Assembly (NCBI RefSeq): GCF_903815225.1
Contig: NZ_LR813084.1
Coordinates: 2,522,501 to 2,586,500, forward strand
DNA from: Delftia tsuruhatensis
GTDB taxonomy: Bacteria > Pseudomonadota > Gammaproteobacteria > Burkholderiales > Burkholderiaceae_C
DNA length: 64,000 nt
Reading direction: 5' to 3'
Of the stretch, positions 15,546 through 24,055 are shown piece after piece. The notes under the pieces are model-generated. The model saw only the letters and a list, made by a program, of their open reading frames with translations. It was not told the origin of the DNA and searched no databases. Each line of letters opens with the position of its first letter. The stretch's first letter is position 1. Position numbers and translations under genes: made by a program.

Positions 15546-16976
15546 ATGACTGCTTCCGCCACTGCCTCGCACCACTATCTCCGCATCGCCGACACCCTGC
15601 GCCAGACCCTGGCCTCGGGCGCGCTGCGGCCTGGCGACCGCCTGATTTCCGCGCGCAAGCTGGCCGAGCGCGAGCAGGTGAGCCTGCCGACGGCGCTGGA
15701 GGCCTTGCGCTGCCTGGAGGCCGAGGGCCTGATCGTCGCGCGGCCACGCTCGGGCTATTTCGTGCGGCCCCAGGCCGGTGGCGGGGGATTGCGGGCGGCG
15801 CGTCCCATGAAGCGTCCCGTGCCCGTGACCCTGTCGGCCCTGGCCCGCTCCCTGTTCAGCAGCGCCGACGCCCGCCTGGTACCGCTGGGCGCGGCGCTGC
15901 CCGATCCCGAGTGGCTGCCGGCCTCCGCGCTGCAGCGCGCGCTGCAGACGGCCGGACGCCGCCTGCAGGCGCATGGCCAGACCTACAGCATGCCCCCGGG
16001 CCGGGCTGATCTGCGTGGCCAGATCGCGATGCGTGCGGCGCAGTGGGGAGGCCGCTTCGGCCCCGATGATCTGGTCATCACGGCCGGGGCGACACAGGCC
16101 GTGCGCCTGGCCCTGCGGGCCACATGCAGGCCCGGCGACGTCGTGGCCGTGGAGCGTCCGGCCTACTTCGGCACCTTGCTGCTGCTGGAGGACCTGGGCC
16201 TGAAGGCTTTGGAGATCGCCACGGATCCCCGCGAAGGCATGCAACTCGAGCCGCTGGCCGAAGCCCTGGCAAGGCACCGTCCCGCCGCCGTGCTGGCCTC
16301 GCCCACCGTGCAGAACCCGCTGGGTGCCAGCATGCCGCTGGAGCGCAAGCGCGCCCTGGTCGCCCTGCTCGACAGCGCCGGCGTGCCCTTGATCGAGGAC
16401 GATGTCTATGGCGACCTGGCCGGCGACGGACAGCGCCCCCCCGCCTGCAAGGCCTTCGATCACAGCGGCAATGTGCTGTATTGCAGCTCGGTCTCCAAGA
16501 CGCTGGCGCCGGGCTGGCGCATCGGCTGGATCGCGGCGGGGCGCTTCCAGGCCCAGGTGCTGCAGGCACGCCTGGCCGGGGATTGGGCCGGAGCACCTCT
16601 GCTGGAGGCCGCCGTCGCCGAGGTGCTGGCCAGCGGCGACTACGACAGGCATCTGCGGCGTCTCAAGGCCAGGGTGCAGGCCGGCGTGCAGGCCGTCACC
16701 GCCCGGGTCGAAGCGGACTTTCCCGCCCACACGCGAGTGTCGGTGCCCCAGGCCGGCTTTCTGCTGTGGGTGGAACTGCCGCCTCCCGTGGATGCGCTCA
16801 CGGTGCACCGCCTTGCCCTGGAGCTGGGCATAGGCGTCAGCCCCGGCCCGTTGTTTTCTCCGCGATCCGACCTGGCCCACCATCTGCGCCTGAACTGCGC
16901 GAACGAGCCCACGCCCAGGTTGCTGGGGGCGGTGGGGCGGATAGGCGAGCTGTGCCGTGGGCTGGCCCGGCAGTGA
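15522..16976 (+). CDS. MocR-type regulator (GntR HTH fused to PLP aminotransferase-like domain)
   Basis: 484 residues. An N-terminal GntR winged helix lies at about 18-85 ('LRPGDRLISARKLAEREQVS'). It is joined to a fold-type I aminotransferase domain with the PLP-binding lysine region 'VSKTLAPGWRIGWIAAG' and the 'PTVQNPLGASMPLERKRALV' segment. Such proteins are PLP-responsive regulators rather than enzymes. ATG 15522 or ATG 15546 could be the start; if 15546 is correct the CTGTACAG palindrome directly precedes it. Divergence from the arylamine N-acetyltransferase makes that gene the likely target. Confidence 0.9.
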   Translation: MIENRPVQMTASATASHHYLRIADTLRQTLASGALRPGDRLISARKLAEREQVSLPTALEALRCLEAEGLIVARPRSGYFVRPQAGGGGLRAARPMKRPVPVTLSALARSLFSSADARLVPLGAALPDPEWLPASALQRALQTAGRRLQAHGQTYSMPPGRADLRGQIAMRAAQWGGRFGPDDLVITAGATQAVRLALRATCRPGDVVAVERPAYFGTLLLLEDLGLKALEIATDPREGMQLEPLAEALARHRPAAVLASPTVQNPLGASMPLERKRALVALLDSAGVPLIEDDVYGDLAGDGQRPPACKAFDHSGNVLYCSSVSKTLAPGWRIGWIAAGRFQAQVLQARLAGDWAGAPLLEAAVAEVLASGDYDRHLRRLKARVQAGVQAVTARVEADFPAHTRVSVPQAGFLLWVELPPPVDALTVHRLALELGIGVSPGPLFSPRSDLAHHLRLNCANEPTPRLLGAVGRIGELCRGLARQ

Positions 16977-17153
16977 AGGCATGGCCTGGACTATCGCCCC
17001 AGCCTGCGGCCTTGGCTGGCGCTGGCCTTGCGGATCGGCCCATGCAGTTTTGGGAAATTGCGCCGGCGATCGCCGACCCTGCTCCTACAGAGGCCCCCGG
17101 GAGCCAATGACAGACTGGACGCCTTCAATCGATGCACAAGGAAAGGAGTCCGA

Positions 17154-17591
17154 ATGATTTCCAAGCCCGTCCAACGCCGAACCGCCCTGGCCAGCCTCAT
17201 GGCCGCCACCGTCATGCTGGCCGCCTGTGCCCAGACCCGGCCCGCAGCGGATGCCCCGGTCAATGCCGTCATGGGCACGGTCGACATGAGGGAGCGCATG
17301 GCACTTGCCCCGGATGCCGTGCTGGTCGTGGAACTCCAGGACACCTCGCGCGCCGATGCCCCCGCCATCGTGGCTTCCCAGCAATCCATACGGCTCGAAG
17401 GCCTGCAACCCCCCTACAAATTCACCCTGCCCGTTGAGCCCAGCCGCCTCAACCCCACGGCACGGTACACGGTCAGTGCCCGTGTCACGCGCGGCAATGA
17501 ACTGCTGTTCATCAATGACACCGCCTATCCGGTGCTGACGCAGGGAGCCGGCCCGCAAGCCGACCTGGTGCTGGTGCGTGTGGCGCGTTGA
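17154..17591 (+). CDS. YbaY/YscW-family outer-membrane lipoprotein
   Basis: 145 residues. A lipoprotein signal ends in the lipobox LAAC (about residues 23-26), so the mature protein starts at Cys26 and is lipid-anchored. The rest matches the YbaY/YscW beta-sandwich: 'VNAVMGTVDMRERMALAPDA', 'LVVELQDTSRADAPA', 'YTVSARVTRGNELLFINDTA'. YscW is a pilotin for type III secretin, but no secretion genes are nearby, so a general envelope role like YbaY is more likely. GGAAAGGAG 6 nt before ATG 17154 fixes the start. Confidence 0.85.
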   Translation: MISKPVQRRTALASLMAATVMLAACAQTRPAADAPVNAVMGTVDMRERMALAPDAVLVVELQDTSRADAPAIVASQQSIRLEGLQPPYKFTLPVEPSRLNPTARYTVSARVTRGNELLFINDTAYPVLTQGAGPQADLVLVRVAR

Positions 17592-17862
17592 GTTGCCCGC
17601 TCGTCGAAGCTGTGGACGACGTCGGCCTCGCCCAGTCGCACGGCAATGGCTTCCCGGTTGGGCAGCAGGTCGATCAGGTCTTCGACGGCCAGCAGCTTGA
17701 TGCCTCGCGCAGCGGCGTGCGCGAGACGCCCGGTTGCTCGCAAAGCTCGCGTTCGTTGAGCTTGGCGGCAGGGGCGATGCGGCCCTCGATGCGCATGGAC
17801 CGCAGGCGGTCGGCAACCTGCTCGTGCAACGCCGACCGCGATATCTCGATGGTCTGCGCCAT
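17592..17862 (-). pseudogene. Frameshifted, truncated GntR/FCD regulator
   Basis: From ATG 17862 the minus strand encodes a GntR N-terminus (MAQTIEISRSALHEQVADRL, then LNERELCEQPGVSRTPLREA). At about 17708 the frame breaks; 'IKLLAVEDLIDLLPNREAIA' and 'VRLGEADVVHSF' continue in another frame, as if one base were missing. Homology stops near 17600, beside the lipoprotein gene's stop, so nearly all of the C-terminal FCD ligand domain is gone. It is almost certainly a non-functional remnant. The following ~240 bp up to 18102 hold nothing I recognise. Confidence 0.8.
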
Positions 17863-18102
17863 CTGGCGGTCTCCTTGGCTGTTCCTGGGCTATGAGGTAG
17901 GGCCTCCACCGCGCAACGGGCGCCATGCGGAGCGCGCCGATGTCAGCCGATGTGGAGTTCTGCTTCGGCCATGAGGGTGAACGCTGGGGCGCACACTGTC
18001 TCCACGCCCAGCACTACAGGTGTATCAGCACCTGCCTACGGTGCATGAGGCCATGTGCTCCCAATATGTAAGCCTGTCCCGACCGACCTACCGGAAAGCC
18101 AA

Positions 18103-19053
18103 ATGACCCAACCCCGCATCAAACTGCAGGTCCAGGTGGATCTGGCGTACGACATCCGCGATCCGTCCGGGGCGGATTTCGTGTTCAACATCCACGCGGC
18201 GCAGACCGCGCACCAGGTCGTGGAGCAGGAGCGGCTGGTGCTCAACCAGCCCGTGGTCCCCGACATCGCCACCGAGGCTGCTACCTCCACCCGCTTCATG
18301 CGCCTGCATGCCAACCCAGGCCTCTTGCAACTGACCTACACCGCCACCGTGTGCATGGCGCACCACCGCGAGGACCCCGCCTTGCTCAAGGAGGTTCCCG
18401 TGCGCTGCATGCCGCTGGAGATCCTGCCCTACATCTACCCCAGCCGTTACTGCCAGTCCGACCGGCTGATGCAATTGGCACTGCGCAATTTCGGCCACCT
18501 GGCTCCAGGCTATGCGCGCGTGCTGGCGATTCAGCATTGGGTGCAGGAGCTGGTGACCTTCGCGCCAGCCACCAGCAACTCGTCGACCTCGGCCATCGAC
18601 ACCTTGGTGGACCAGGTGGGCGTGTGCCGTGATTTCACCCACCTGATGATTGCCCTGTGCCGTGCGCTGAACATTCCCGCCCGCATTGCCACGGGCACGG
18701 ACTACGGAGCCGACAGCGCGCTGGGGCCGCCGGATTTCCATGCCTATGTGGAGGCCTACCTGGGCGACCGGTGGTACCTGTTCGACGCTTCCGGCACGGC
18801 GATTCCCATGGGGTTCATACGCTTCGGTACCGGCCGGGACGCTGCGGACGTGGCCTTTGCCACCATCTTCGGCGACGTGGTGGCCATGGCGCCCACCCTG
18901 CACACCCAGGCCGTGGAGGATGGCGGCAGCCAGTTGCCCCGGCTGTGCGACCAGGCGTTGTCCACCACCGCTCCTTCACCCGCCGTGATGGCCGGTTGTG
19001 CGTCCTTCGACAGTACCGCGGACCGGAGAATCTTCAGGCAGCTGCCTGCCTGA
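18103..19053 (+). CDS. Transglutaminase-like cysteine protease-fold protein
   Basis: 316 residues. An N-terminal beta-rich domain (about 1-130) precedes a transglutaminase core with the Cys-His-Asp set visible: Cys in 'QVGVCRDFTHLMIALCRALN', His in 'PDFHAYVEAYLGDRWYLFDA', and Asp in the same segment. There is no signal peptide, so it is probably cytoplasmic. Members of this group are often peptidase- or amidase-like and of unknown substrate. ATG 18103 is preferred to 18055 because GGAAAG lies just upstream and the conserved start 'RIKLQVQVDLAYDI' follows. Confidence 0.85.
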   Translation: MTQPRIKLQVQVDLAYDIRDPSGADFVFNIHAAQTAHQVVEQERLVLNQPVVPDIATEAATSTRFMRLHANPGLLQLTYTATVCMAHHREDPALLKEVPVRCMPLEILPYIYPSRYCQSDRLMQLALRNFGHLAPGYARVLAIQHWVQELVTFAPATSNSSTSAIDTLVDQVGVCRDFTHLMIALCRALNIPARIATGTDYGADSALGPPDFHAYVEAYLGDRWYLFDASGTAIPMGFIRFGTGRDAADVAFATIFGDVVAMAPTLHTQAVEDGGSQLPRLCDQALSTTAPSPAVMAGCASFDSTADRRIFRQLPA

Positions 19054-19081
19054 TCCCCGGTGTGGCCCCTGTCCGGGCAGC

Positions 19082-21253
19082 TCAGAACCGGTGCGTGCCC
19101 GTCAGTGCGAAGGTGCGACGCTGGCCGTAGAAGCAGTCGCCGCGCGCCAGGCACTGGGTGATCTGCACCTTGTCGGTCAGGTTGACCACGTTGAAGGCCA
19201 GGCGCCAGGGGCCGGCGTCATAGGAGACCATGGCGTCCAGCAGGGTGGCAGAAGGGGTGTCCACCAAGGTGGTGCCCGTCCACTGCGAGCCGGTGTAGCG
19301 CACGCCTGCGCCCACGCTCCAGCCGCCGCGGCCTTCGGTGGCGAAGCGGTGCGTCAGCCAGGCCGAGGCCGTGTGGCGCGGCACGCTGGTCACGCGCTGG
19401 CCCTGGTCGCCGCCGTTGCTTCGCGAGATGACGGCATCGGTGTAGGCATAGGCCAGGGTGGCGTCCCAGTGGCGGGCCAGGCTTGCGGTCAGCTCGGTCT
19501 CGAAGCCGTTGACCTTGACTTCGCCGATCTGCAGGCTGTTGAGCGGGTTGGCGGGGTCGGCGGTCTTGCGGTTCTTCTCGCGCAGCGTGTAGACCGCCGC
19601 GAAGGCCGAGATGCCTTGGCCCGGCGGCTGCCATTTCACGCCCGCTTCCCACTGCTCACCGCGCTGGGCCTTGTAGGGCGTGCCGTAGACGTCCACGCCG
19701 CCCAGCGGCTGGAAGGATTCGGAGTAGCCCAGGTAGGGCGCCCAGCCGCCCTCCATCTGGTAGGTGGCGCCGGCGCGTTTGGTCCAGGCTTTTTCGTCCA
19801 CGGCGGCGGCGGGCCGGCCTTGCGTGTCGGTCTGGGCGCTGTCATGGCGCAGGCCCAGCGTGGCGGTCCAGCGGCCCCACTTGATCTGGTCCTGGGCGTA
19901 GAAGCCCAGCTGCTTTTGCGAGACGTCGGGCTGGCGCACCAGCTGCGACGCCGTGGGCGGCGTGAAGTTGCCGTAGACGGGGTTGTAGACGTCGATGGGC
20001 GAGGCCAGGGCGCGCCATGTGGACTGGCTGGTGCTGTTGCGCTGCGCGTCCATGCCGGCCAGCACGGTGTGCTCGGCACTGCCCCAGCGCAGCCTGCCTT
20101 CGAGCTGGGTGTCGATCAGCAGCATGCGCCCGCCATTGACCTGCCAGGAGGCATCGCGGTAGATGGTGCGATTGTCCGGGTTGAAGACCGGGCGCGCGGG
20201 GCGGCCCTGTCCCGGAATGGCCGTGAAGCTGCTGTAGATGGAGCGGTAGTCCACGTCGCTGATGGTGCGGCGCAGGTTCTGGCGCAGCGTCCAGTCGGCG
20301 TTCAGTCGGTGGCTGAAGAGGTAGCCCCAGGACTTGTTTTCGGTGTCGAAAGAGTCCCAGCCGGGCTCGCCGATGAAGGTGCTGGTGGGAATCCGGCCGT
20401 AGGGACCGGGCAGGCGCGTGCCCTGCCAGGGGAAAAAGCCGATCAGCGAGCCGCTCTTGTCCTTCTGGTAGAGCGCCTGCAGCGTCAGCGAGGTGTCGGC
20501 GCTGGGCCTCCAGGTCAGGCTGGGGGCGATCACCAGGCGGTCGTCGTTCACATGGTCCACCTGGGTGCCGCTTTCGCGGCCCACGGCCACCAGGCGGTAC
20601 AGCCACTGGCCGTCTTCGGTGAGCGGCCCGGTCAGGTCGGTGGCGATCTGCTTGCGTCCGTAGTTGCCCACCTGTACCTGCACTTCGCGCAGCGCCTCGG
20701 CCTGGGGGCGCTTGCTGGTGAGGTTGAGCACGCCGCCCACGCTGCCCTGTCCGTAGAGCACGGAGGAGGGGCCGCGCAGGAATTCGACGCGCTCCAGCGT
20801 GTACGGGTCGGGACGGCTGGTGTTGTAGGTGCCATAGGTGCGCAGCAGCCCGTCCTGGTACTGGCTGACGGTGCCGCCGCGCGCCGAGAAGCTGTCCACC
20901 CGGCTGTCGAAGTAGTTGGAGACCACGCCCGCGCTGTAGGCCGTGGTCTGGCGCAGGGTCTGCACGCCCTGGGCCTCGAACTGGTCGCGCGTGACCACGC
21001 TGATGGCCTGGGGTGTCTCGATCAGCGGGGTGTCGGTCTTGGTGGCGGAGATGGCGCGCCGGGCCGTGAAGCCGACCACCGGCCCTGCGGGGTTCTCGTT
21101 CTCGGTGGCGGCGTTCACGGTGACCGGGGCCAGCGTGGCCTCGGCAGTGGCGTCGGTTGTGCCAGCGAGGCTGCCCTGTGCCTGGGCGGCGCCGATCAGC
21201 GTGAGCAGGGCGGCCTGTGCCAGTGCCGTGCGGGTGGGTCTGTGGATGGACAT
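19082..21253 (-). CDS. TonB-dependent ferric-siderophore receptor
   Basis: 723 residues. A signal peptide (LAQAALLTLIGAAQAQG) is followed by a TonB-interacting/plug region ('TPLIETPQAISVVTRDQFEA', 'YSAGVVSNYFDSRVDSFSAR', 'LERVEFLRGPSSVLYGQGS'), then a 22-strand barrel ending in Phe. The 'ETPQAISVVT' and 'DGLLRTYG' segments are typical of the FhuA/FpvA-type siderophore receptors. The ATG at 21253 starts the signal peptide. No biosynthetic or permease gene is adjacent; a Fur-box-like sequence lies about 165 bp upstream, so expression is probably iron-repressed. Confidence 0.93.
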   Translation of the reverse strand: MSIHRPTRTALAQAALLTLIGAAQAQGSLAGTTDATAEATLAPVTVNAATENENPAGPVVGFTARRAISATKTDTPLIETPQAISVVTRDQFEAQGVQTLRQTTAYSAGVVSNYFDSRVDSFSARGGTVSQYQDGLLRTYGTYNTSRPDPYTLERVEFLRGPSSVLYGQGSVGGVLNLTSKRPQAEALREVQVQVGNYGRKQIATDLTGPLTEDGQWLYRLVAVGRESGTQVDHVNDDRLVIAPSLTWRPSADTSLTLQALYQKDKSGSLIGFFPWQGTRLPGPYGRIPTSTFIGEPGWDSFDTENKSWGYLFSHRLNADWTLRQNLRRTISDVDYRSIYSSFTAIPGQGRPARPVFNPDNRTIYRDASWQVNGGRMLLIDTQLEGRLRWGSAEHTVLAGMDAQRNSTSQSTWRALASPIDVYNPVYGNFTPPTASQLVRQPDVSQKQLGFYAQDQIKWGRWTATLGLRHDSAQTDTQGRPAAAVDEKAWTKRAGATYQMEGGWAPYLGYSESFQPLGGVDVYGTPYKAQRGEQWEAGVKWQPPGQGISAFAAVYTLREKNRKTADPANPLNSLQIGEVKVNGFETELTASLARHWDATLAYAYTDAVISRSNGGDQGQRVTSVPRHTASAWLTHRFATEGRGGWSVGAGVRYTGSQWTGTTLVDTPSATLLDAMVSYDAGPWRLAFNVVNLTDKVQITQCLARGDCFYGQRRTFALTGTHRF

Positions 21254-21416
21254 CTGCAATGTTCTCTGGAGCTGCGAAAGGGATGCGTGGGGCGCGCTCT
21301 TCGGTTCTGCCTGCGGCTGCGCATGGCCTTGGACCATGCCGGCGCATTCCTGCGCCGCAGGGTTGTCAGCGGGGCGCGCAAGGGTTGGTCAGGTCGGCGG
21401 GATCGGATTCTAGATT

Positions 21417-21435
21417 GCAAATGAGAACGATTCAT
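21417..21435 (-). promoter_or_regulatory. Fur box upstream of the siderophore receptor
   Basis: GCAAATGAGAACGATTCAT resembles the Fur consensus, especially the betaproteobacterial AATGAGAAT/ATTCTCATT form, and is followed by an AT-rich stretch (TCTTTATATTCC). It is the only AT-rich patch in the receptor's upstream region. Confidence 0.65.
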
Positions 21436-21611
21436 CTTTATATTCCTATGTAGTTGGCATGCAACATGATTGGTATGTTTTTGATAGCAAGACTCTTCGC
21501 ATCGGACAGGCGAGGGGGCGAAATATGCAAGACCGCGCTGGCAGCAGCGGCGTTTGCGGATCTGCCAGGCCCCGTGCTAACCGGACCCGGGGCGGGCCGG
21601 GAATCGTCCGC

Positions 21612-22292
21612 TCAGGATGACCGCTGCACGACCACCCTGGACACCTGTGCCCGGGGCCACGAGATCGAGAGCGCCGCCTCGATCCCTGCGATCAGCAAGC
21701 CGGTGTCCATGCCGGCCGTGGCATGCAGGGCCTCGGCCACGATGAGCGCATCGGCCGTGTGCTGCGTCACGGCCGAATGGCCGCTTTGGCGATTGCACCA
21801 GCGCCGCGCATGCGCGCGGCCGGCCTCGTCGACGAAGATGATCTCGCCGGGCTGCGGGTGCTCGGTCTCGCCGGCGAACGTCTCATACAGCTCGTTGCCC
21901 GCCGCGGGGCCCACCCGCAGGCAGCCCTGGACGCGGCCCAGATCGATGACGGCCACGGGGATGGCATGGGCCACCGAAGCGGCGTTGCACAGGTCCACCA
22001 GCGGATGCAGGCGGGGCAGCTCGCCTTCCTTGCGCAGCCGGCGCAGCAGGGCCTCGGAGGCACAGCGGTACTGGGTGGGTCTGAGCCCCATCCTGGCGAA
22101 GGCACGCCGCCAGGCCTGGATTTCGGGCAGCTCGCTTTCCGGGGTCGATGCCAGGCGCTGCCTGGCCCGCTCCACCAGGTCATCCACGGCGGCGGCCGTG
22201 CAAGCCTGGGTTGTCACGCCTTGGATGCGCAGTACCTGCGTGGCGAGTTCGGGGAAATCCCGGGAAATGGGGGAAGCGTAGGAGAACAGCAA
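21612..22292 (-). CDS. Stand-alone B3/B4 (tRNA-binding-like) domain protein
   Basis: 226 residues comprising a B3/B4 domain like that of the phenylalanyl-tRNA synthetase beta subunit ('FARMGLRPTQYRCASEALLR', 'LPRLHPLVDLCNAASVAHAI', 'PQPGEIIFVDEAGRAHARRW'). Free-standing copies may act in trans on misacylated tRNA, but function is not established. The start is TTG at 22292 with GAGG 9 nt upstream; the nearby ATG is out of frame. It follows the AraC regulator after 47 bp and may be co-transcribed with it. Confidence 0.82.
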   Translation of the reverse strand: MLFSYASPISRDFPELATQVLRIQGVTTQACTAAAVDDLVERARQRLASTPESELPEIQAWRRAFARMGLRPTQYRCASEALLRRLRKEGELPRLHPLVDLCNAASVAHAIPVAVIDLGRVQGCLRVGPAAGNELYETFAGETEHPQPGEIIFVDEAGRAHARRWCNRQSGHSAVTQHTADALIVAEALHATAGMDTGLLIAGIEAALSISWPRAQVSRVVVQRSS

Positions 22293-22339
22293 GATCGGGC
22301 CTCATGAGCGCAAGGGAAGAAGTTGTTCCCCATGCTCGC

Positions 22340-23224
22340 TCAGGCGGTCACGGCGGTCTTGAAGGAAATTGCAGCGCGTGCGCAGGGCGTACCGAGGCGG
22401 GGGCCGGCGGCTGCCGCATAGGCCCCGGGCGCCATGCCGAAGCTGCGCACAAACAGGCGCGTCATGTGGCTCTGGTCGGCGAAGCCTGCATCGGCCGCTG
22501 CCTCGGCCAGGGGCATGCCGGCGGCGATCAGTCGGCGAACATGGTGCAGGCGCCGCTGGACCAGGTAGGCGTGCGGCGTCATGCCGGTGGCGCGCGCGAA
22601 GGCGCGCAGGAACTGGTAGCGGCTCAGTCCTGCTTCCCCGGCCAGGGCGGCCAGGGTCAGGGGAGCGCCCGGGTCGTCGTCGATCATGGCGCGCGCCAGG
22701 GCGATGGCCCGGGGCACGCAGGGCGCGGGGGCAGGGCGTCGCAGCATGCCGGTCAGCAACCGCAACAGGGCTTCATCGATGCCCAGCCCGTCCCCTGCCG
22801 CGTCGGTGCTGGCCGCGCTGGTCATCCGCCGAAAAAGCGTCCTGAAGCGTGTCGCCAGCAGCGGATCGCGCAGCATGGGATGGTGGAACTCGAAGGCGGG
22901 CGCGTCCCGACCGTCGTGCAGATCGGTCGCCAGCCCTGCCATGACCGAGGGCTCCAGGTAGAGCATGCACCAGGCCCGCCCGCCATCGCCTATCGGCATG
23001 CCGTCATGCACCTCGCCGGGGTTGACCATGATGAGATCGCCAGCCGCGGCCTCACAGATGCCGCGCCCGCTGGCCGATCTCTGCGCGCCCCGCGCGATCA
23101 GGCCGATGCCGTACTGGTCGTGGGTGTGGCGGCCGAAGCTGCGCGCGGTGTCGGCCGCCACGGCCTCGACGCCCTCGGCACGGCAGCGCAGCCAGGTGAA
23201 GCGCTGCGGGTTGCTTGCCACCAT
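22340..23224 (-). CDS. AraC-family transcriptional regulator
   Basis: 294 residues. N-terminal cupin-like sensing domain with 'GRHTHDQYGIGLIARGAQRS' and 'GDLIMVNPGEVHDGMPI'. C-terminal double helix-turn-helix with 'LAALAGEAGLSRYQFLRAFA' and 'AEAAADAGFADQSHMTRLFV'. This subtype often controls LysE-type or amino-acid-related genes. ATG 23224 is chosen; the upstream in-frame extension to 23287 adds a low-complexity leader. It lies between msrA and the B3/B4 gene, all on the minus strand. Confidence 0.88.
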   Translation of the reverse strand: MVASNPQRFTWLRCRAEGVEAVAADTARSFGRHTHDQYGIGLIARGAQRSASGRGICEAAAGDLIMVNPGEVHDGMPIGDGGRAWCMLYLEPSVMAGLATDLHDGRDAPAFEFHHPMLRDPLLATRFRTLFRRMTSAASTDAAGDGLGIDEALLRLLTGMLRRPAPAPCVPRAIALARAMIDDDPGAPLTLAALAGEAGLSRYQFLRAFARATGMTPHAYLVQRRLHHVRRLIAAGMPLAEAAADAGFADQSHMTRLFVRSFGMAPGAYAAAAGPRLGTPCARAAISFKTAVTA

Positions 23225-23290
23225 GTTCCCGTACCCCCATTGTCGTTTCGGACCGCCATTGGACACGGTCCAGGGTGCGCGGCGCAAGCC

Positions 23291-24028
23291 CTACCGGCGC
23301 ATGGCTGCCTGCTTGACCAGCACAGGATCGGCACGGTACTGGTCGGGGAACCATTGCCTGAGCTGTTCCACCTTGGGCAGGTCGTTGATGACGATGTAGG
23401 GATGGCGCGGGTTCTCGGTCATGAAGTCCTGGTGGTAGGTTTCGGCCGGGAAGAAGCTGGGTCGGCCTTCCAGTTGCGTCACGATGGGCTTGCCGAAGGC
23501 CTTGGCGGCTTCCAACTGGGCCACGTAGGCCTGGGCGGTCCTGAGCTGGTCCGCATCGCTGGCGAAGATGGCCGAGCGGTACTGCGTGCCCGTGTCCGGC
23601 CCCTGTCGGTTGAGCTGGGTGGGGTCGTGCGCCACGGAAAAGAAGATCTGCAGCAGCCGGCCGTAGCTGACCTGGGCAGGGTCGTACGTGATCTCCACCG
23701 ACTCCGCATGGCCCGTTCGCCCGCTGCTGACGGCCGCATACGAGGCCTGGTCCGCCGTGCCGCCGCTGTAGCCCGAGACCACGCGCTGCACACCCTTGAC
23801 ATGCTGGAACACGCCTTGCACGCCCCAGAAGCAGCCGCCTGCGAAGATGGCCTTGCGCGGCCCCTGGCCGCTGGCCGGCGCGTCCTGCGCGGGCGGGGGG
23901 ATGCGCACGGCCTGCTCGGCGGCCAGCAGCCTATTGCCCTGCCACAGGGCAGCGCCGCCCAGCAGCACGGCGCTGCCGGCTAGGAGCTGGAAAAGGCCGC
24001 GGCGGCGAGGGATGGATGGGGTGTTCAT
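23291..24028 (-). CDS. msrA: Exported peptide methionine-S-sulfoxide reductase MsrA
   Basis: 245 residues. The N-terminus has a twin-arginine-like basic start (RRRGLFQLLAGSAVLLGG), so the enzyme is predicted in the periplasm or membrane-anchored. The catalytic motif is GGCFWG with C66, followed by 'VVSGYSGGTADQASYAAVSS' and 'AETYHQDF'. It reduces the S-epimer of methionine sulfoxide in proteins. It is the last gene of msrB-dipZ-msrA (27-bp gap), which supplies both stereospecific reductases and an electron relay. Confidence 0.93.
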   Translation of the reverse strand: MNTPSIPRRRGLFQLLAGSAVLLGGAALWQGNRLLAAEQAVRIPPPAQDAPASGQGPRKAIFAGGCFWGVQGVFQHVKGVQRVVSGYSGGTADQASYAAVSSGRTGHAESVEITYDPAQVSYGRLLQIFFSVAHDPTQLNRQGPDTGTQYRSAIFASDADQLRTAQAYVAQLEAAKAFGKPIVTQLEGRPSFFPAETYHQDFMTENPRHPYIVINDLPKVEQLRQWFPDQYRADPVLVKQAAMRR

Positions 24029-24055
24029 GAGGGTTCTCCTGTGCAGCTTGTGGGG

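Noticed and set aside
18998-21424. 808-codon open frame on the plus strand
   Set aside because: Antisense shadow of the siderophore receptor; low-complexity composition and no motif.
22148-23983. 611-codon open frame on the plus strand
   Set aside because: Runs antisense through the B3/B4, AraC and msrA genes, all of which have clear family motifs.
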